Source: Xestospongia bergquistia (Eukaryota; Porifera; Demospongiae; Haplosclerida; Petrosiidae). Taken from it: a stretch of DNA of 64,000 bases. Positions 23,301 to 38,300 of the stretch are shown here, piece by piece. Under the pieces are notes generated by a model. It did no database searches. It was not told where the DNA came from and worked only from the letters and a program-made list of their open reading frames with translations. The stretch lies in the NCBI GenBank assembly GCA_963965975.1, contig OZ014411.1:19558446-19622445 (forward strand). Reading direction: 5' to 3'. The position numbers and the translations under genes were made by a program. Positions within the stretch are counted from its first letter, which is position 1. Every line of letters starts with the position of its first letter.

Positions 23301-26300
23301 CGTCCAGCAAATATGCTGAACTGACTACAGTGGTCCCTTACAGATGTATACATACGTTCAACAGAAGATAAAAAAGATACACCACACATTTCTTCAATGT
23401 GTTGTAGATAATCTTGTTGGACTGGTAACTCAGCATTACTTGGGTCGAATAGTGCTTTGGTCACTAAAGGAGCAATTCGAAAAAATGGATCTTTACTCCC
23501 TACTATATCTTCAATGTGAACGTTGTTAATGTCAACTTTAGTAAGAATACCCACAGCAACATCTTCCATGGAATAAAGTGTGCGTTGACATACATCAAGA
23601 GTATGAGCATTAGCTACTTCATTAGGTGCAATCATGTACTCATCACTTGTACATGAACATAGTTGGTTCTTAAGGCTGAGAATGGTATTAATAACTGAGT
23701 TAAAAACTTTGTGACATTCAGTCTTCTCTTTATTCGAAGCAAGTACTGTAACACATCGATTGTGCTCAGATACTTCAACAAAAAGCTTAAAGTTAACTTC
23801 TTTCTCCCAATATATACCGTTAGTCCATACATTACAACGACGAGCTAACATTTCAACAATTGGATTAGCTTTGTAAAGTTTACCTGGTGTTCTTCGAGGT
23901 GGGAGGGGGAGACAATAGATATATGCAAGGCTAAGAAGAAGTACATGAAGAAATCGAGTTGACAGGAAGTCATTAGGATCAGGACACCATAGACACCATC
24001 CTAACCCATTCTCTATCTTGATATCGGTGGGTGGTTCAGCATCAATGAGTGCTGGGAAAAATAAGAGCTCATCAAATGGCATAGGTATTGATGTTGATAT
24101 GTTAGTTTCAAGGCAATCAAGTGCACTTGATTCAATAATGTGACAGAATTGTAGACTTCTAAGAAATCCTACTAACATATCAATATCATAATGAGGAAAA
24201 GCTTCCTTAAGAACTGATAGAGGTACAATGCCAGTATTACTAGCAATATCACGATAAACACGCTGGATTGCCTGTGGGGCAAATAGGACACCGTTTACTT
24301 CTTTGAGAAGAGCTGTTTTGTCAATTACTACCCAACTTTTACTTTCCTTATTTCTGAGGAATAATATAAGACCCTTGTCACTTAAAGTGGTCAGAAATTC
24401 TAATAACACTGACATTTCTGATGGAAGAGAAGGGTCATTATGCTCTTTTAATAATGCACATAGCTCTTCTAAACTAATAGCCACTTTTTTAAGAAGCTGT
24501 AGGAAGGAGTACTGGACGTGGCAATAAAAGCTGATTTTGTTGGATCGATCAAGGACAGCTTTACAGCTCTCAGAAAGCACAGAAATAAACTCTTTTACTC
24601 CTTTACCTCCTGGACGATGACATTCCATAGGTAGAAATCCACGGTATTCTTGTGAATGTATAGCCTTCTTAGTAATTCCATCAACCAATCTCTGGATTGG
24701 GTCAATACTAGTAGTCAGCTCATCCAGTCGACTACCAACAACGATGATTTGTGATTTCATTGAGCTCTTCATTCCTTTACTAATGTTCTCAATAAACTTA
24801 AACCAGTAATGAAGATTGTTTATCAGAATCTCCTCGTTTAAGATCAGCTGGAAAAGAACCAAAAATACAGCAGGTGAGCTCAACATGAGGTTTTCAAGGA
24901 CAGCAGAATGACTACTATAATATTCCTTATGACCAGCGAGATCATAGAGGACGACATTTCCTACTTCATGGCTTGTGAAGGTATGTGCATCAATACCAGC
25001 TGTTAGTGGTTCTACTGTGACACATTCGGATGTATCAAAATTGTGATTGGCTGGTTTGTTAGCTCGTTCCATAATAACTGCAGCAAGAGAACTTTTTCCA
25101 ACAGAAATGTCGCCACAGACAAATACCTTGCTGTAGGATTCCACAGGGAAGTCAGCTTGACACTGTTGAAATGGCGCAAACATTTTTAAAATCTCAAAAC
25201 GATTGGTATTGTAGTGAGGAACAAGTTCCATTGGTGCTTGTCCATATTTGTTCTTTGACATTGGATCAACTTTTCCAGAAGATAAGAGAAATTTGATGAC
25301 ACCAGTGGAGGCTTGGGAGCAAGCATTGTGTAGTGGTGTATTACCACTCTAAGTAAGATAGAACAGTAATAAAGGTCTACAGTATTTACATTATAGTGTA
25401 GTAAATAACTTAATAATAGACTGTTGTGATAAATAAACGGCTAAATTTTGTTAAGGAGATAGGAATAAGAGACTTTTGAAAGTGATATGCCAGATCACAT
25501 GTCATGAATTCATCATTCTACTTTTAATGCCTCCTATTCAGTTGATAAGTATACACAAAAATATACATTTAAATAGAAGATCATCTACAAATCAATAAAC
25601 CAGTAAATTCTATTGTCTATGTTAAAATTTATTATATATTAGAAAATGAATATCAATATCTCTAAAACCATGTTTACACACATGCAGCATAATTAGTTAA
25701 TGTAAATCGTATTTTCCAAACAAGCAAAAAGTTAAATTTATACAGAATTAATCATCACAGGATAAATGAGCTCCCAGTGTTTCATGTATGAACACATGTA
25801 TATAGTGAGACATAATTTAATATTATAATTATGATCTATTACAGCTCTTTTATTTATAAATGTATTCCATAACAAATTTAGAGAGAATCAAAACATTCCA
25901 ATTCAATTAACATAAACCTGAAAAATAAATAATCAAATGTTTAAAACCTTCAGGACACATTAGCTAGATGTATGTTTATAATGGAATAGTCTTTATTAAG
26001 TTATACATAATTGAGTTGGCCATGTGGGTGCTTTTTAAATATATAGTCTTAAAGATTGCAAAGTGTATTTAAAACTTGTGCCATCACCACAGTTACTAAT
26101 TCAAATATCTCCTTAGCATTTTGAACTATTGTTTCAAATTTGGAAATTTTTAAACTGGTCATGCTCATTTTAATCCATTATCTTCTAATGAGAAAGACCC
26201 AGTTTGAAACTAGACCTTAACATACACAGTAGATAGAACTCAATCACATATAAATAAATACTTTAATTCACAGAGAAAACAATCTATTTGCATAATATAA

Positions 26301-29300
26301 CAGACAATAACGTTTAAGAGTTTATAATATAAACCTAATTTATAACATTCTCAATTATGTACAAATAGCAGTTGTCAATATATAACTTATATTTATACTC
26401 ACCCTGTTCTTCACATCAATGTGAACAGTACAATTAAAAATAGTAGCAACAATATCAACATTGTTATGAAGAGCAGCAAAATGCAAAGCTGTGTCGTTGT
26501 TCTGAGAACACAAAGACAATATGACAAGTAAAATGTGCAAATTACCTTTAATGTAGCAACAACGTAACTGGATTATTTATTTATATAATGACATTGAATA
26601 TCAGTGTACTTAAAAGATGAAGTACATAGTACATGTATCAACCTTGTAATATTTATAATGTTGAATGTGACAAATGCATATGTATACCAATTTTAGCATT
26701 TTTATTAATATTATATCTACACTAAGCCCTATCCTAATAGTTGTTAGTAATTCTAATATAGCAATTTGTATGTGTAGCATGTAGGTACTCAAGTTATTAA
26801 TTTTAAACATTAACAAAACTTTTACGCTTTATTCCAAAGAGTTGCTGTACAAACTTTATTACTGTATATACAACACCACACTTACATAACATTTAGTCAC
26901 ACTGAATGCAAGTTTAGAAAACTGTGCCAATGTAAAACATAGCATCACTCAATGGCCAGAATTTCCTTAAAATAGAACAACTTATACTTAATCTCAAATT
27001 TCCTGTTGAAGTTGTTCTTTTTATCTCATGTTGACTAATTACTTGTAATTTACATGTCATCAAGTTGTAGTAAGTGAAGCTCTTTTAATAGTTCATTACA
27101 GAAGGTAAAATGTCACAAACTACTTTGTGAAGTAGTGCTACAACTTACATTATCTACAAAGTCAACAGAACAGCCACTCTTAATCAGAAAAAGTGCAATA
27201 TCTGTATGGTTATTGCTAACAGCAATCGTGAGTGCTGTCTCCCCTTCCTATAATATAATATGTAATGAAAATAAAAAGATAAATACATAAATGATACTAC
27301 TTTTGTAATTTTTTGGTTTTGTTAATTATGAAAAAGATCTCAATATCAACAAGAATGTTTAGTTTACATACAACATAGATTTAGAATATATTTTATTACA
27401 AATGACTTATTATAACCTTAATTAGTATTTTATAACCTATGGTATAAGCAGTTTAAAAATAGGTGTGGTTGCAAAAAAAGCTACACTGTAATATAATCTA
27501 CAAGTACAGATAGTCACACTCAATATTGTAGCATATTAAAACTCATTGCTTACAATGAATGTTAGTAGTCAAAGCATGCAGATCAATTTTTTGGGTAAGT
27601 CTCATGAAACAATACAATAAAACAATGAAAACAAATATACTCATACAGAAAACATGTAGTCCAAAAAATCTTAGTTATCACATGTATCTTGCCAACATTA
27701 CCAACTCAATCTCAAACCAATGCTGATATATACATGAATACATAGTAAATTTGGTTGTTGTTAGTTTAGTATGTAATAATAAATTATAGTTTATTTACTT
27801 CGATCACATACTTTGAATTTTACATGATAATATAAATTGGTTGGCACAAATGTCATAATAATAACTTCATAATAATATGACATGGACTTTGCTTTAATAC
27901 AAATGTTTTCAATATGAAATTTTTAGCATGGAAATTAAAGATAACAGAACCATTATTTTAATAGTATTAAAAATAAAAACTATCATTTAAACTTGCAAGG
28001 ACATAATGAGCCATAAAATCAAACTCAATATTTCGTAAAAAGCATAAAATTTTCACCAAATGATATAGACTGTGATTTAAAATACAATTTCTGTCAAAGA
28101 GCACGCTAGTTTTCATGTTAATATTACCATCAAGTTCTTCGGACTACTACCTGATTGAGAATGTAGTATAAAAATAATATACACATTTGTTAATGTCAGG
28201 TAAAACATCTTTTATCATTACAATGCTAATGCTTATTAAACAGTGATCTACCAGTCATAGCTTCTGATTACCAAAAAAACTGATTTTTATTATTATTTAA
28301 ATTACCTTGGTAGTGACAGTGTTGATATCAACACCATTATCAACTAATGCTTTAACAATGGCTGTGTGGCAGTAAAAATACTGCATTGAACAATGTGGTG
28401 GCTACTAGGAGGCAGATATAAGTAATCTTTACCTGGACATGCTTATTTTCCAGTATTATAATAGAGATACTAAATGTAACATGGCATTATAGAAGCTAAG
28501 GCTTACTCCACAATGGCCTGCATTTAGCCTAATAATATGTATGTTACTTTCAATACAGCCAGACATTCAGGTGGATATCAGTGGGTTGTCATGATATTCT
28601 TAAACAACAGGTGAACAAGGTCATATTCATGTACACATTATTTTGCATCTTTTCTTGTCTACTAATCAATCTTATGATCAAAACCTTCTTAATTGAGAAC
28701 TACTTCATAATATTATATTATTAGTTCAGTACATGATGTAAATAAACCTTATGACACTATGAAATGGACTACATCTAGATTCTGACATTCGCAATACTTA
28801 ATGTTTTAAAAATTACTTCTGCCTTCAATACTATGTCAAGTAATCTTGATATCATTTAAGAAATGAGTAGTAATACAATATTTACAGTAACAAACAAATA
28901 CATACTTACTTTGTCAACAAGATTTAGATTGGCTCCTCTCTCTATTAACATCAAAACGATGTCTTTATGTCCCCTCATTATTGCTATCATGACAGGACTA
29001 GATCCTTCCTAAGAATTATCATAATAAACAAGATAATATATAACAATCAGTATAAATAGATATCATAACAGTTGTATATTATCTATATTACATACACAAA
29101 CTGCTCTACATGTATTATATTGTAATCATCATATAGCTAAAATAAAGTACTAACAAAATATGTGTAACTGATGTAAATAAAGTAAAGATACACAATGTTC
29201 AAATATAATGTACACATCTAATAACAAGAAGATAATCAATAACTTGACTTTAGAGATAAAACATCATCACAATAGCAATGACTTTGTTATATCTTCTCTA

Positions 29301-32300
29301 ATAGTTAACTACCAGTCTTTCATTAAAAATTGCACTAAATTAGATAATACTTACCGGCTATTAAGTTATCAAGGTCATGGTAAAAGATAATCACAGTATC
29401 ATAAAATAGAAGGAAAAACAATACAGTAAACAAAGTAATTAAAATAATAACAATTAAACTGCATATACATACAAATTATACAACAGTAAACAAAGTAATA
29501 ACAAGATTATAATTCAATAATCATCCTATAATTTTATTTAGGAAGATAAAGACTTTACAGTCAAAAACTGACTACAAAAGTACAGGTTTGATAGACACAT
29601 CGACAACTAGCATACCAATGGATATGGAAGACTATAGACGAAGAAGCAAGATAGTAACAAACTTCAGACAATTGAAATATTATTAATCATGCATATATAA
29701 TCACTGTTAGTGGTATGTAATTCATTGGATGCTGCATATCTCATCAATTACTGTATGTAGTTTAATTTATACATAGTTTAAAACACCATATACAACAAAA
29801 AAATAAAACAAAGCAATTTACATCGCAGTATATATACATTACAAATTGTACTACATTATATCATACTTACCACCTATTATATTATAAGGATATATTCAGA
29901 TAACATTTAATACCCACCATCATAAAAGTACAGACAAAAATAATACAGTAAACAATGTAATAAATATTGAATTGCGTAGAATTACAAATTATACTACACT
30001 ATATCAGACTTACTTCCTATTATATTATAAAGGAATAATTCAGATAACATTCAATACCCACCATAATAAAAGTACAGACAAAAGCAATACAGTAAACAGA
30101 GTAACAAATATTGAATTGCATACAATTACAAATTGTACTACATTATATCATACTTACTTCCTATTATATTATAAAGGACATATTCAGATAATATACAATA
30201 CCACAATCATAAAAGTACAGACAAAAATAATACAGTAAACAAAGTAACAAATATTGAATTGCATACAATTACAAATTGTACTAGATTATATCATACTTAC
30301 TTTCTATTATATTATGAAGGACACAATCAGATAACATACAATCCCACCATCATAAAAGTACAGACAAAACAATACAGTAAACAAAGTAATAAATATTGAA
30401 TTGCGTACAATTACAGATTATACTACATTATATCATACTTACCCTCTATTATATTACGAAGGATATATTCAGATAACAGCATCATAAAAGTAGAAACAAA
30501 GACAATACAGTAAACAAAGTTATAAATATTGAATTGTTTACAATTAAAAATCGTACTTTAGTAGTGACAGTGTTGATGTCAGCACCATTATCAACTAATG
30601 CTTCAATATTAGCTGTGTGGCCTTCATTTAATGCAAAATGAAGAGCCATCCACCCATCCTATTATAACAGAAAAAACAAACAAACGATTTGATCAATGGA
30701 CATCAATATTGCTATAATTATATGTAGCTTTGAAGTTTAAAGTACAAACACAACATTAAATAATGTAAACTCATTTAGTTGGTAGCTACTAGGAGGCAGA
30801 TATAAGCACTCTTTACAAGGATATTGTCCTAAACAAGACTTTCATTGTTGAAAAATATCAAACAAAAAATTAAAGTTTAAGGAACTGATGTTTCATAACA
30901 TAGGCTTTATTACTAGATATGTGCATACAGTTGAACCAATTGTTAATAATAGATTTAGATGCCAAATGGAGATATTATCTGACACAAATGTTATAACAAA
31001 GTTATCACAAATACATAACATCACTTTGTTTAATTCTAATATGTAATGATGATATTCTTTGTTTTGGTATACTCCTATATTTAGACTTAGTCCTACATGA
31101 TTGTATTTATGTTGTTAACTGACATCCATACATGTTTATTTTCCAGTATTATAATAGAGATACTAAATGAAACATGGCATTATAGAAGCTAAGGCTTACT
31201 CCACAATGGCCTGCATTTAGCCTAATAATATGTATGCTACTTTCAATACAGCCAGACATTCAGGTGGATATCAGTGGGTTGTCATGATATTCTTAAACAA
31301 CAGGTGAACAAGGTCATATTCATGTACACATTATTTTGCATCTTTTCTTGTCTACTAATCAATCTTATGAACAAAACCTTCTTAATTGAGAACTACTTCA
31401 TAATATTATAATATTAGTTCAGTACATGATGTAAAAAAACCTTATGACACTATGAAATGGACTACATCTAGATTCTGACATTCGCTATACTTAATGTTTT
31501 AAAAATTACTTCTGCCTTCAATACTATGTCAAGTAATCTTGATAACATTTAAGAAATGAGTAGTAATACAATATTTACAGTAACAAACAAATAGATACTT
31601 ACTTTGTCAACAAGATTTAGATTAGCTCCTCTCTCTATTAACATCAAAACGATGTCTTTATGTCCCCTCATTATTGCTATCATAACAGGACTAGATCCTT
31701 CCTAATAATTATCATAATAAACATGATAATATATAACAATCAGTATAGATAGATATCATAACAGTTGTATATTATCTACATTTACAGTAACAAAAAAATA
31801 CATACTTACTATGTTAACAAGATTTAGATTGGCTCCTCTCTCTATTAACATCAAAACGATGTCTTTATGTCCCCTCATTGCTGCTATCATGACAGGACTA
31901 GATCCTTCCTAAGAATTATCATAATAAACATGATAATATATAACAATCAGTATAGATAGGTATCATAACAGTTGTATATTATCTATATTACATACACATA
32001 CTGGTGTACATGTATTATATTGTAATCATCATATAGCTAAAATAAAGTACTAACAAAATATGTGTAACTGATGTAAATAAAGTAAAGATACACAATGTTC
32101 AAATATAATGTACACATCTAATAACAAGAAGATAATCAATAACTTGACTTTAGAGATAAAACATCACAATAGCAATGACTTTGTTATATCTTCTCTAATA
32201 GTTAACTACCAGTCTTTCATTAAAAATTGTACTAAATTAGATAATACTTACCGGCTATTAAGTTATCAAGGTCATGGTAAAAGATAATCACAGTATCATA

Positions 32301-35300
32301 AAATAGAAGGAAAAACAATACAGTAAACAAAGTAATTAAAATAATAACATCAAATTGTATACACATACAAATTTTACAACAGTAAACAAAGTAATAACAA
32401 GATTATAATTCAATAATCATCCTATAATTTTATTTAGGAAGATAAAGACTTTACAGTCAAAAACTGACTACAAAAATACAGACTTGATAGAGATATGAAT
32501 AATTAGCATAGCAATGGTATCAAAGACTATATAGGCTGAGAAGCAAGATAGTAACAAACTTCAAACTATTGAAATATCATTAATTGTACACACTATCACT
32601 GTTAGTGGTATGTAATTTATTAAATGGTGCATATCTCATCAATTACTGTATGTAGTTTAATTCATACATAGTTTAAAACACCATATACAAAAACAAAATA
32701 AAACAAAGCAATTTACATCGCAGTATATATACATTACAAATTGTACTACATTATATCATACTTACCAGCTATTATATTATAAAGGATATATTCAGATAAC
32801 ATTTAATACCCACCATCATAAAAGTACAGACAAAAATAATACAGTAACCAAAGTAATAAATATTGAATTGCGTAGAATTACAAATTATACTACACTATAT
32901 CAGACTTACTTCCTATTATATTATAAAGGAATAATTCAGATAACATTCAATACCCACCATAATAAAAGTACAGACAAAAGCAATACAGTAAACAGAGTAA
33001 CAAATATTGAATTGCATACAATTACAAATTGTACTACATTATATCATACTTACATCCTATTATGTTATAAAGGACATATTCAGATAACATACAATCCCCA
33101 CCATCATAAAATACAGACAAAAACAACACAGTAAACAAAGTAATAATTATTAAATTATATTATATTAAGCTACAATTGTAACTTTAACAACTTTTGTAAC
33201 ACGCTATTCAATGAGACAATTTGTTAATTTATTTACTAGGAAGTAATTATATCATACTTACTTTCTATTATTTTATGAAGGACACAATCAGATAACATAC
33301 AATCCCACCATCATAAAAGTACAGACAAAACAATACATTAAACAAAGTAATAAATATTGAATTGCGTACAATTACAAATTGTATTATATAATATCATACT
33401 TACCCTCTATTATATTATGAAGGATATATTCAGATAACAGCATCATAAAAGTAGAAACAAAGACAATACAGTAAACAAAGTTATAAATATGAATTGTTTA
33501 CAATTAAAAATCGTACTTTAGTAGTGACAGTGTTGATGTCAGCACCATTATCAACTAATGCTTCAACAATAGCTGTGTGGCCTTTATTTAATGCAAAATG
33601 AAGAGCCGTCCACCCATCCTATTATAACAGAAAAAACAAACAAACAATTTGATCAATGGACATCAATATTGCTATAATTATATGTAGTTTTGAAGTTTAA
33701 AGTACAAACACAACATTAAATAATGTAAACTCATTTAGTTGGTGGCTACTAGGAGGCAGATATAAGCACTCTTTACAAGGATATTGTCCTAAACAAGACT
33801 TTCATTGTTGAAAAATATCAAACAAAAAATTAAAGTTTAAGGAACTGATGTTTCATAACATAGGCTTTATTACTAGATATGTGTGTACACTTTAACCAAT
33901 TATTAATGATAGATGTAGATGTCAAATGAAGATATTATCTGACACAAATGTTATAACAAAGTTATCACAAATACACAACATCACTTTGTTTAATTCTAAT
34001 ATGTTAATGATGATACTCTTTGTTTTGGTATACTCCTATATTTAGACTTAGTCCTACATGATTGTATTTATGTTGTTAACTGACATCCATACATGTTTAT
34101 TTTCCAGTATTATAATAGAGATACTAAATGAAACATTGCATTATAGAAGCTAAGGCTTACTCCACAATGGCCTGCATTTAGCTTAATAATATGTATGTTA
34201 CTTTCAATACAGCCAGACATTCAGGTGGATATCAGTGGGTTGTCATGATATTCTTAAACAACAGGTGAACAAGGTCATATTCATGTACACATTATTTTGC
34301 ATCTTTTCTTGTCTACTAATCAATCTTATGATCAAAGTCTTAATTGAGAACTACTTCATAATATTATAACATTAGTTCAGTACATGATGTAACAAAACCT
34401 TATGACACTATGAAATGGACTACATCTAGATTCTGACATTCGCTATATTTAATGTTTTAAAAATTACTTCTGCCTTCAATACTATGTCAAGTAATCTTGA
34501 TAACATTTAAGAAATGAGTAGTAATACAATATTTACAATAACAAACAAATAGATACTTACTTTGTCAACAAGATTTAGATTGGCTCCTCTCTCTATTAAC
34601 ATCAAAACGATGTCTTTATGTCCCCTCATTATTGCTATCATGACAGGACTAGATCCTTCCTAATAATTATCATAATAAACATGATAATATATAACAATCA
34701 CTATAGATAGGTATCATAACAGTTGTATATTATCTACATTTACAGTAACAAACAAATACATACTTACTTTGTCAACAAGATTTAGATTGGCTTCTCTCTC
34801 TATTAGCATCAAAACAATGTCTTTGTGTCCCCTCATTGTTGCTATCATGACAGGACTAGATCCTTCCTAAGAATTATCATAATAAACATGATAATATATA
34901 ACAATCAATATAGATAGATATCATAACAGTTGTATATTATCTATATTACATACACATACTGCTGTACATGTATTATATTGGAATCATTATATAGCTAAAA
35001 TAAAGTACTAACAAAATATGTGTAACTGATGTAAATAAAGTAAAGATACACAATGTTCAAATATAATGTACACATCTAATAACAAGAAGATAATCAATAA
35101 CTTGACTTTAGAGATAAAACATCACAATAGCAATGACTTTGTTATATCTTCTCTAATAGTTAACTACCAGTCTTTCATTAAAAATTGCACTAAATTAGAT
35201 AATACTTACCCTCTATTAAGTTATCAAGGTCATGGTAAAAGATAATCACAGTGTCATAAAATAGAAGGAAAAACAATACAGTAAACAAAGTAATTAAAAT

Positions 35301-38300
35301 AATAACAATTAAACTGCATATACATACAAATTATACAACAGTAAACAAAGTAATAACAAGATTATAATTCAATAATCATCCTATAATTTTATTTAGGAAG
35401 ATAAAGACTTTACAGTCAAAAACTGACTACAAAAGTACAGGTTTGATAGACACATCGACAACTAGCATACCAATGGATATGGAAGACTATAGACGAAGAA
35501 GCAAGATAGTAACAAACTTCAGACAATTGAAATATCATTAATCATACATATATAATCACTGTTAGTGGTATGTAATTCATTGGATGCTGCATATCTCATC
35601 AATTACTGTATGTAGTTTAATTTATACATAGTTAAAAACACCATATACAACAACAAAATAAAACAAAGCAATTTACATCGCAGTATATATACATTACAAA
35701 TTGTACTACATTATATCATACTTACCACCTATTATATTATAAGGATATATTCAGATAACATTTAATACCCACCATCATAAAAGTACAGACAAAAACAATG
35801 CAGTAAACAAAGTAATAAATATTAAGTTACATACAATTATAAATTGTACTACATTATATCATACTTACCCCCTATTATATTTTAAAGGACATATTCAGAT
35901 AACATACAATCACACCATCATAAAAGTAAAGACAAAAACAATGCAATACACAAAGTAATAAATATTAAGTTGCATACAATTACAAATTGTACTACATTAT
36001 ATCATGCTTACCCTCTATTATATTATAAAGGACATATTCAGATAACATACAACCACACCATCATAAAAGTAAAGACAAAAACAATGCAATACACAAAGTA
36101 ATAAATATTAAGTTGCATACAATTACAAATTGTACTACATTATATCATACTTACCAGCTATTATATTATAAAGGACATATTCAGATAACATACAACCACA
36201 CCATCATAGAAGTAAAGACAAAAACAATGCAATACACAAAGTAATAAATATTAAGTTGCATACAATTACAAATTGTACTACATTATATCATACTTACCAG
36301 CTATTATATTATAAAGGACATATTCAGATAACATACAACCACACCATCATAAAAGTAAAGACAAAAACAATGCAATACACAAAGTAATAAATATTAAGTT
36401 GCATACAATTACAAATTGTACTACATTATATCATACTTACCCTCTATTATATTATAAAGGACATATTCAGATAACATACAACCACACCATCATAGAAGTA
36501 AAGACAAAAACAATGTAATACACAAAGTAATAAATATTAAGTTGCATACAATTACAAATTGTACTACATTATATCATACTTACCCTCTATTATATTATAA
36601 AGGACATATTCAGATAACATACAACCACACCATCATAGAAGTAAAGACAAAAACAATGCAATACACAAAATAATAAATATTAAGTTGCATACAATTACAA
36701 ATTGTACAACATTATATCAAACTTACCCACTATAATATTATAAAGGACATATTCAGATAACATACAATACCCACCATCATAAAAGTATAGACAAAAACAA
36801 TACAGTAAACAGAGTAACAAATATTGAATTGCATACAATTACAAATTGTACTACATTATATCATACTTACTTCCTATTATATTATAAAGGATATATTCAG
36901 ATAACATACAATACCCACCATCATAAAAGTATAAACAAAAACAATACAGTAAACAGAGTAACAATATTGAATTGCATACAGTTACAAATTGTACTACATT
37001 ATATCATACTTACCAGCTATTATATTATAAAGGACAAATTCAGATAACATACAATCACACCATCATAAAAGTAAAGACAAAAACAATGCAATACACAAAG
37101 TAATAAATATTAAATTACAAACAATTACAAATTGTACTACATTATATAATACTTACCCACTATTATATTATAAAGGACATATTCAGATAACATACAATCA
37201 CACCATCATAAAAGTATAGACAAAAAGCAATGCAATACACAAAGTAATAAATATTAAGTTGCATACAATTACAAATTGTACAACATTATATCATACTTAC
37301 CCTCTATAATATTATAAAGGACATATTCAGATAACATACAATACCCACCATCATAAAAGTATAGACAAAAACAATACAGTAAACAGAGTAACAAATATTG
37401 AATTGCATACAATTACAAATTGTACTACATTATATCATACTTACTTCCTATTATATTATAAAGGACATATTCAGATAACATACAATCCCCACCATCATAA
37501 AAGTATAAACAAAAACAATACAGTAAACAGAGTAACAATATTGAATTGCATACAGTTACAAATTGTACTACATTATATCATACTTACCAGCTATTATATT
37601 ATAAAGGACAAATTCAGATAACATACAATCACACCATCATAAAAGTAAAGACAAAAACAATGCAATACACAAAGTAATAAATATTGAATTACAAACAATT
37701 ACAAATTGTACTACATTATATAATACTTACCCACTATTATATTATAAAGGACATATTCAGATAACATACAATCACACCATCATAAAAGTATAAACAAAAA
37801 CAATACAGTAAACAAAGTAAATATATATTGAATTACATACAATTACAAATTGTACTACATTATATCATACTTACCAGCTATTATATTACGAAGGACACAT
37901 TCAGATAACATACAATCCCCACCATCATAAAAGTATAGACAAAAAGCAATGCAATACACAAAGTAAATAAATATTGAATTACATACAATTACAAATTGTA
38001 CTACATTATATCATACTTACTTCCTATTATATTATAAAGGACATATTCAGATAACATACAATCCCCACCATCATAAAAGTATAGACAAAAACAATACAGT
38101 AAACAGAGTAACAATATTGAATTGCATACAGTTACAAATTGTACTACATTATATCATACTTACCCTCTATTATATTATAAAGGACAAATTCAGATAACAT
38201 ACAATCACACCATCATAAAAGTAAAGACAAAAACAATGCAATACACAAAGTAATAAATATTGAATTACATACAATTACAAATTGTACTACATTATATAAT

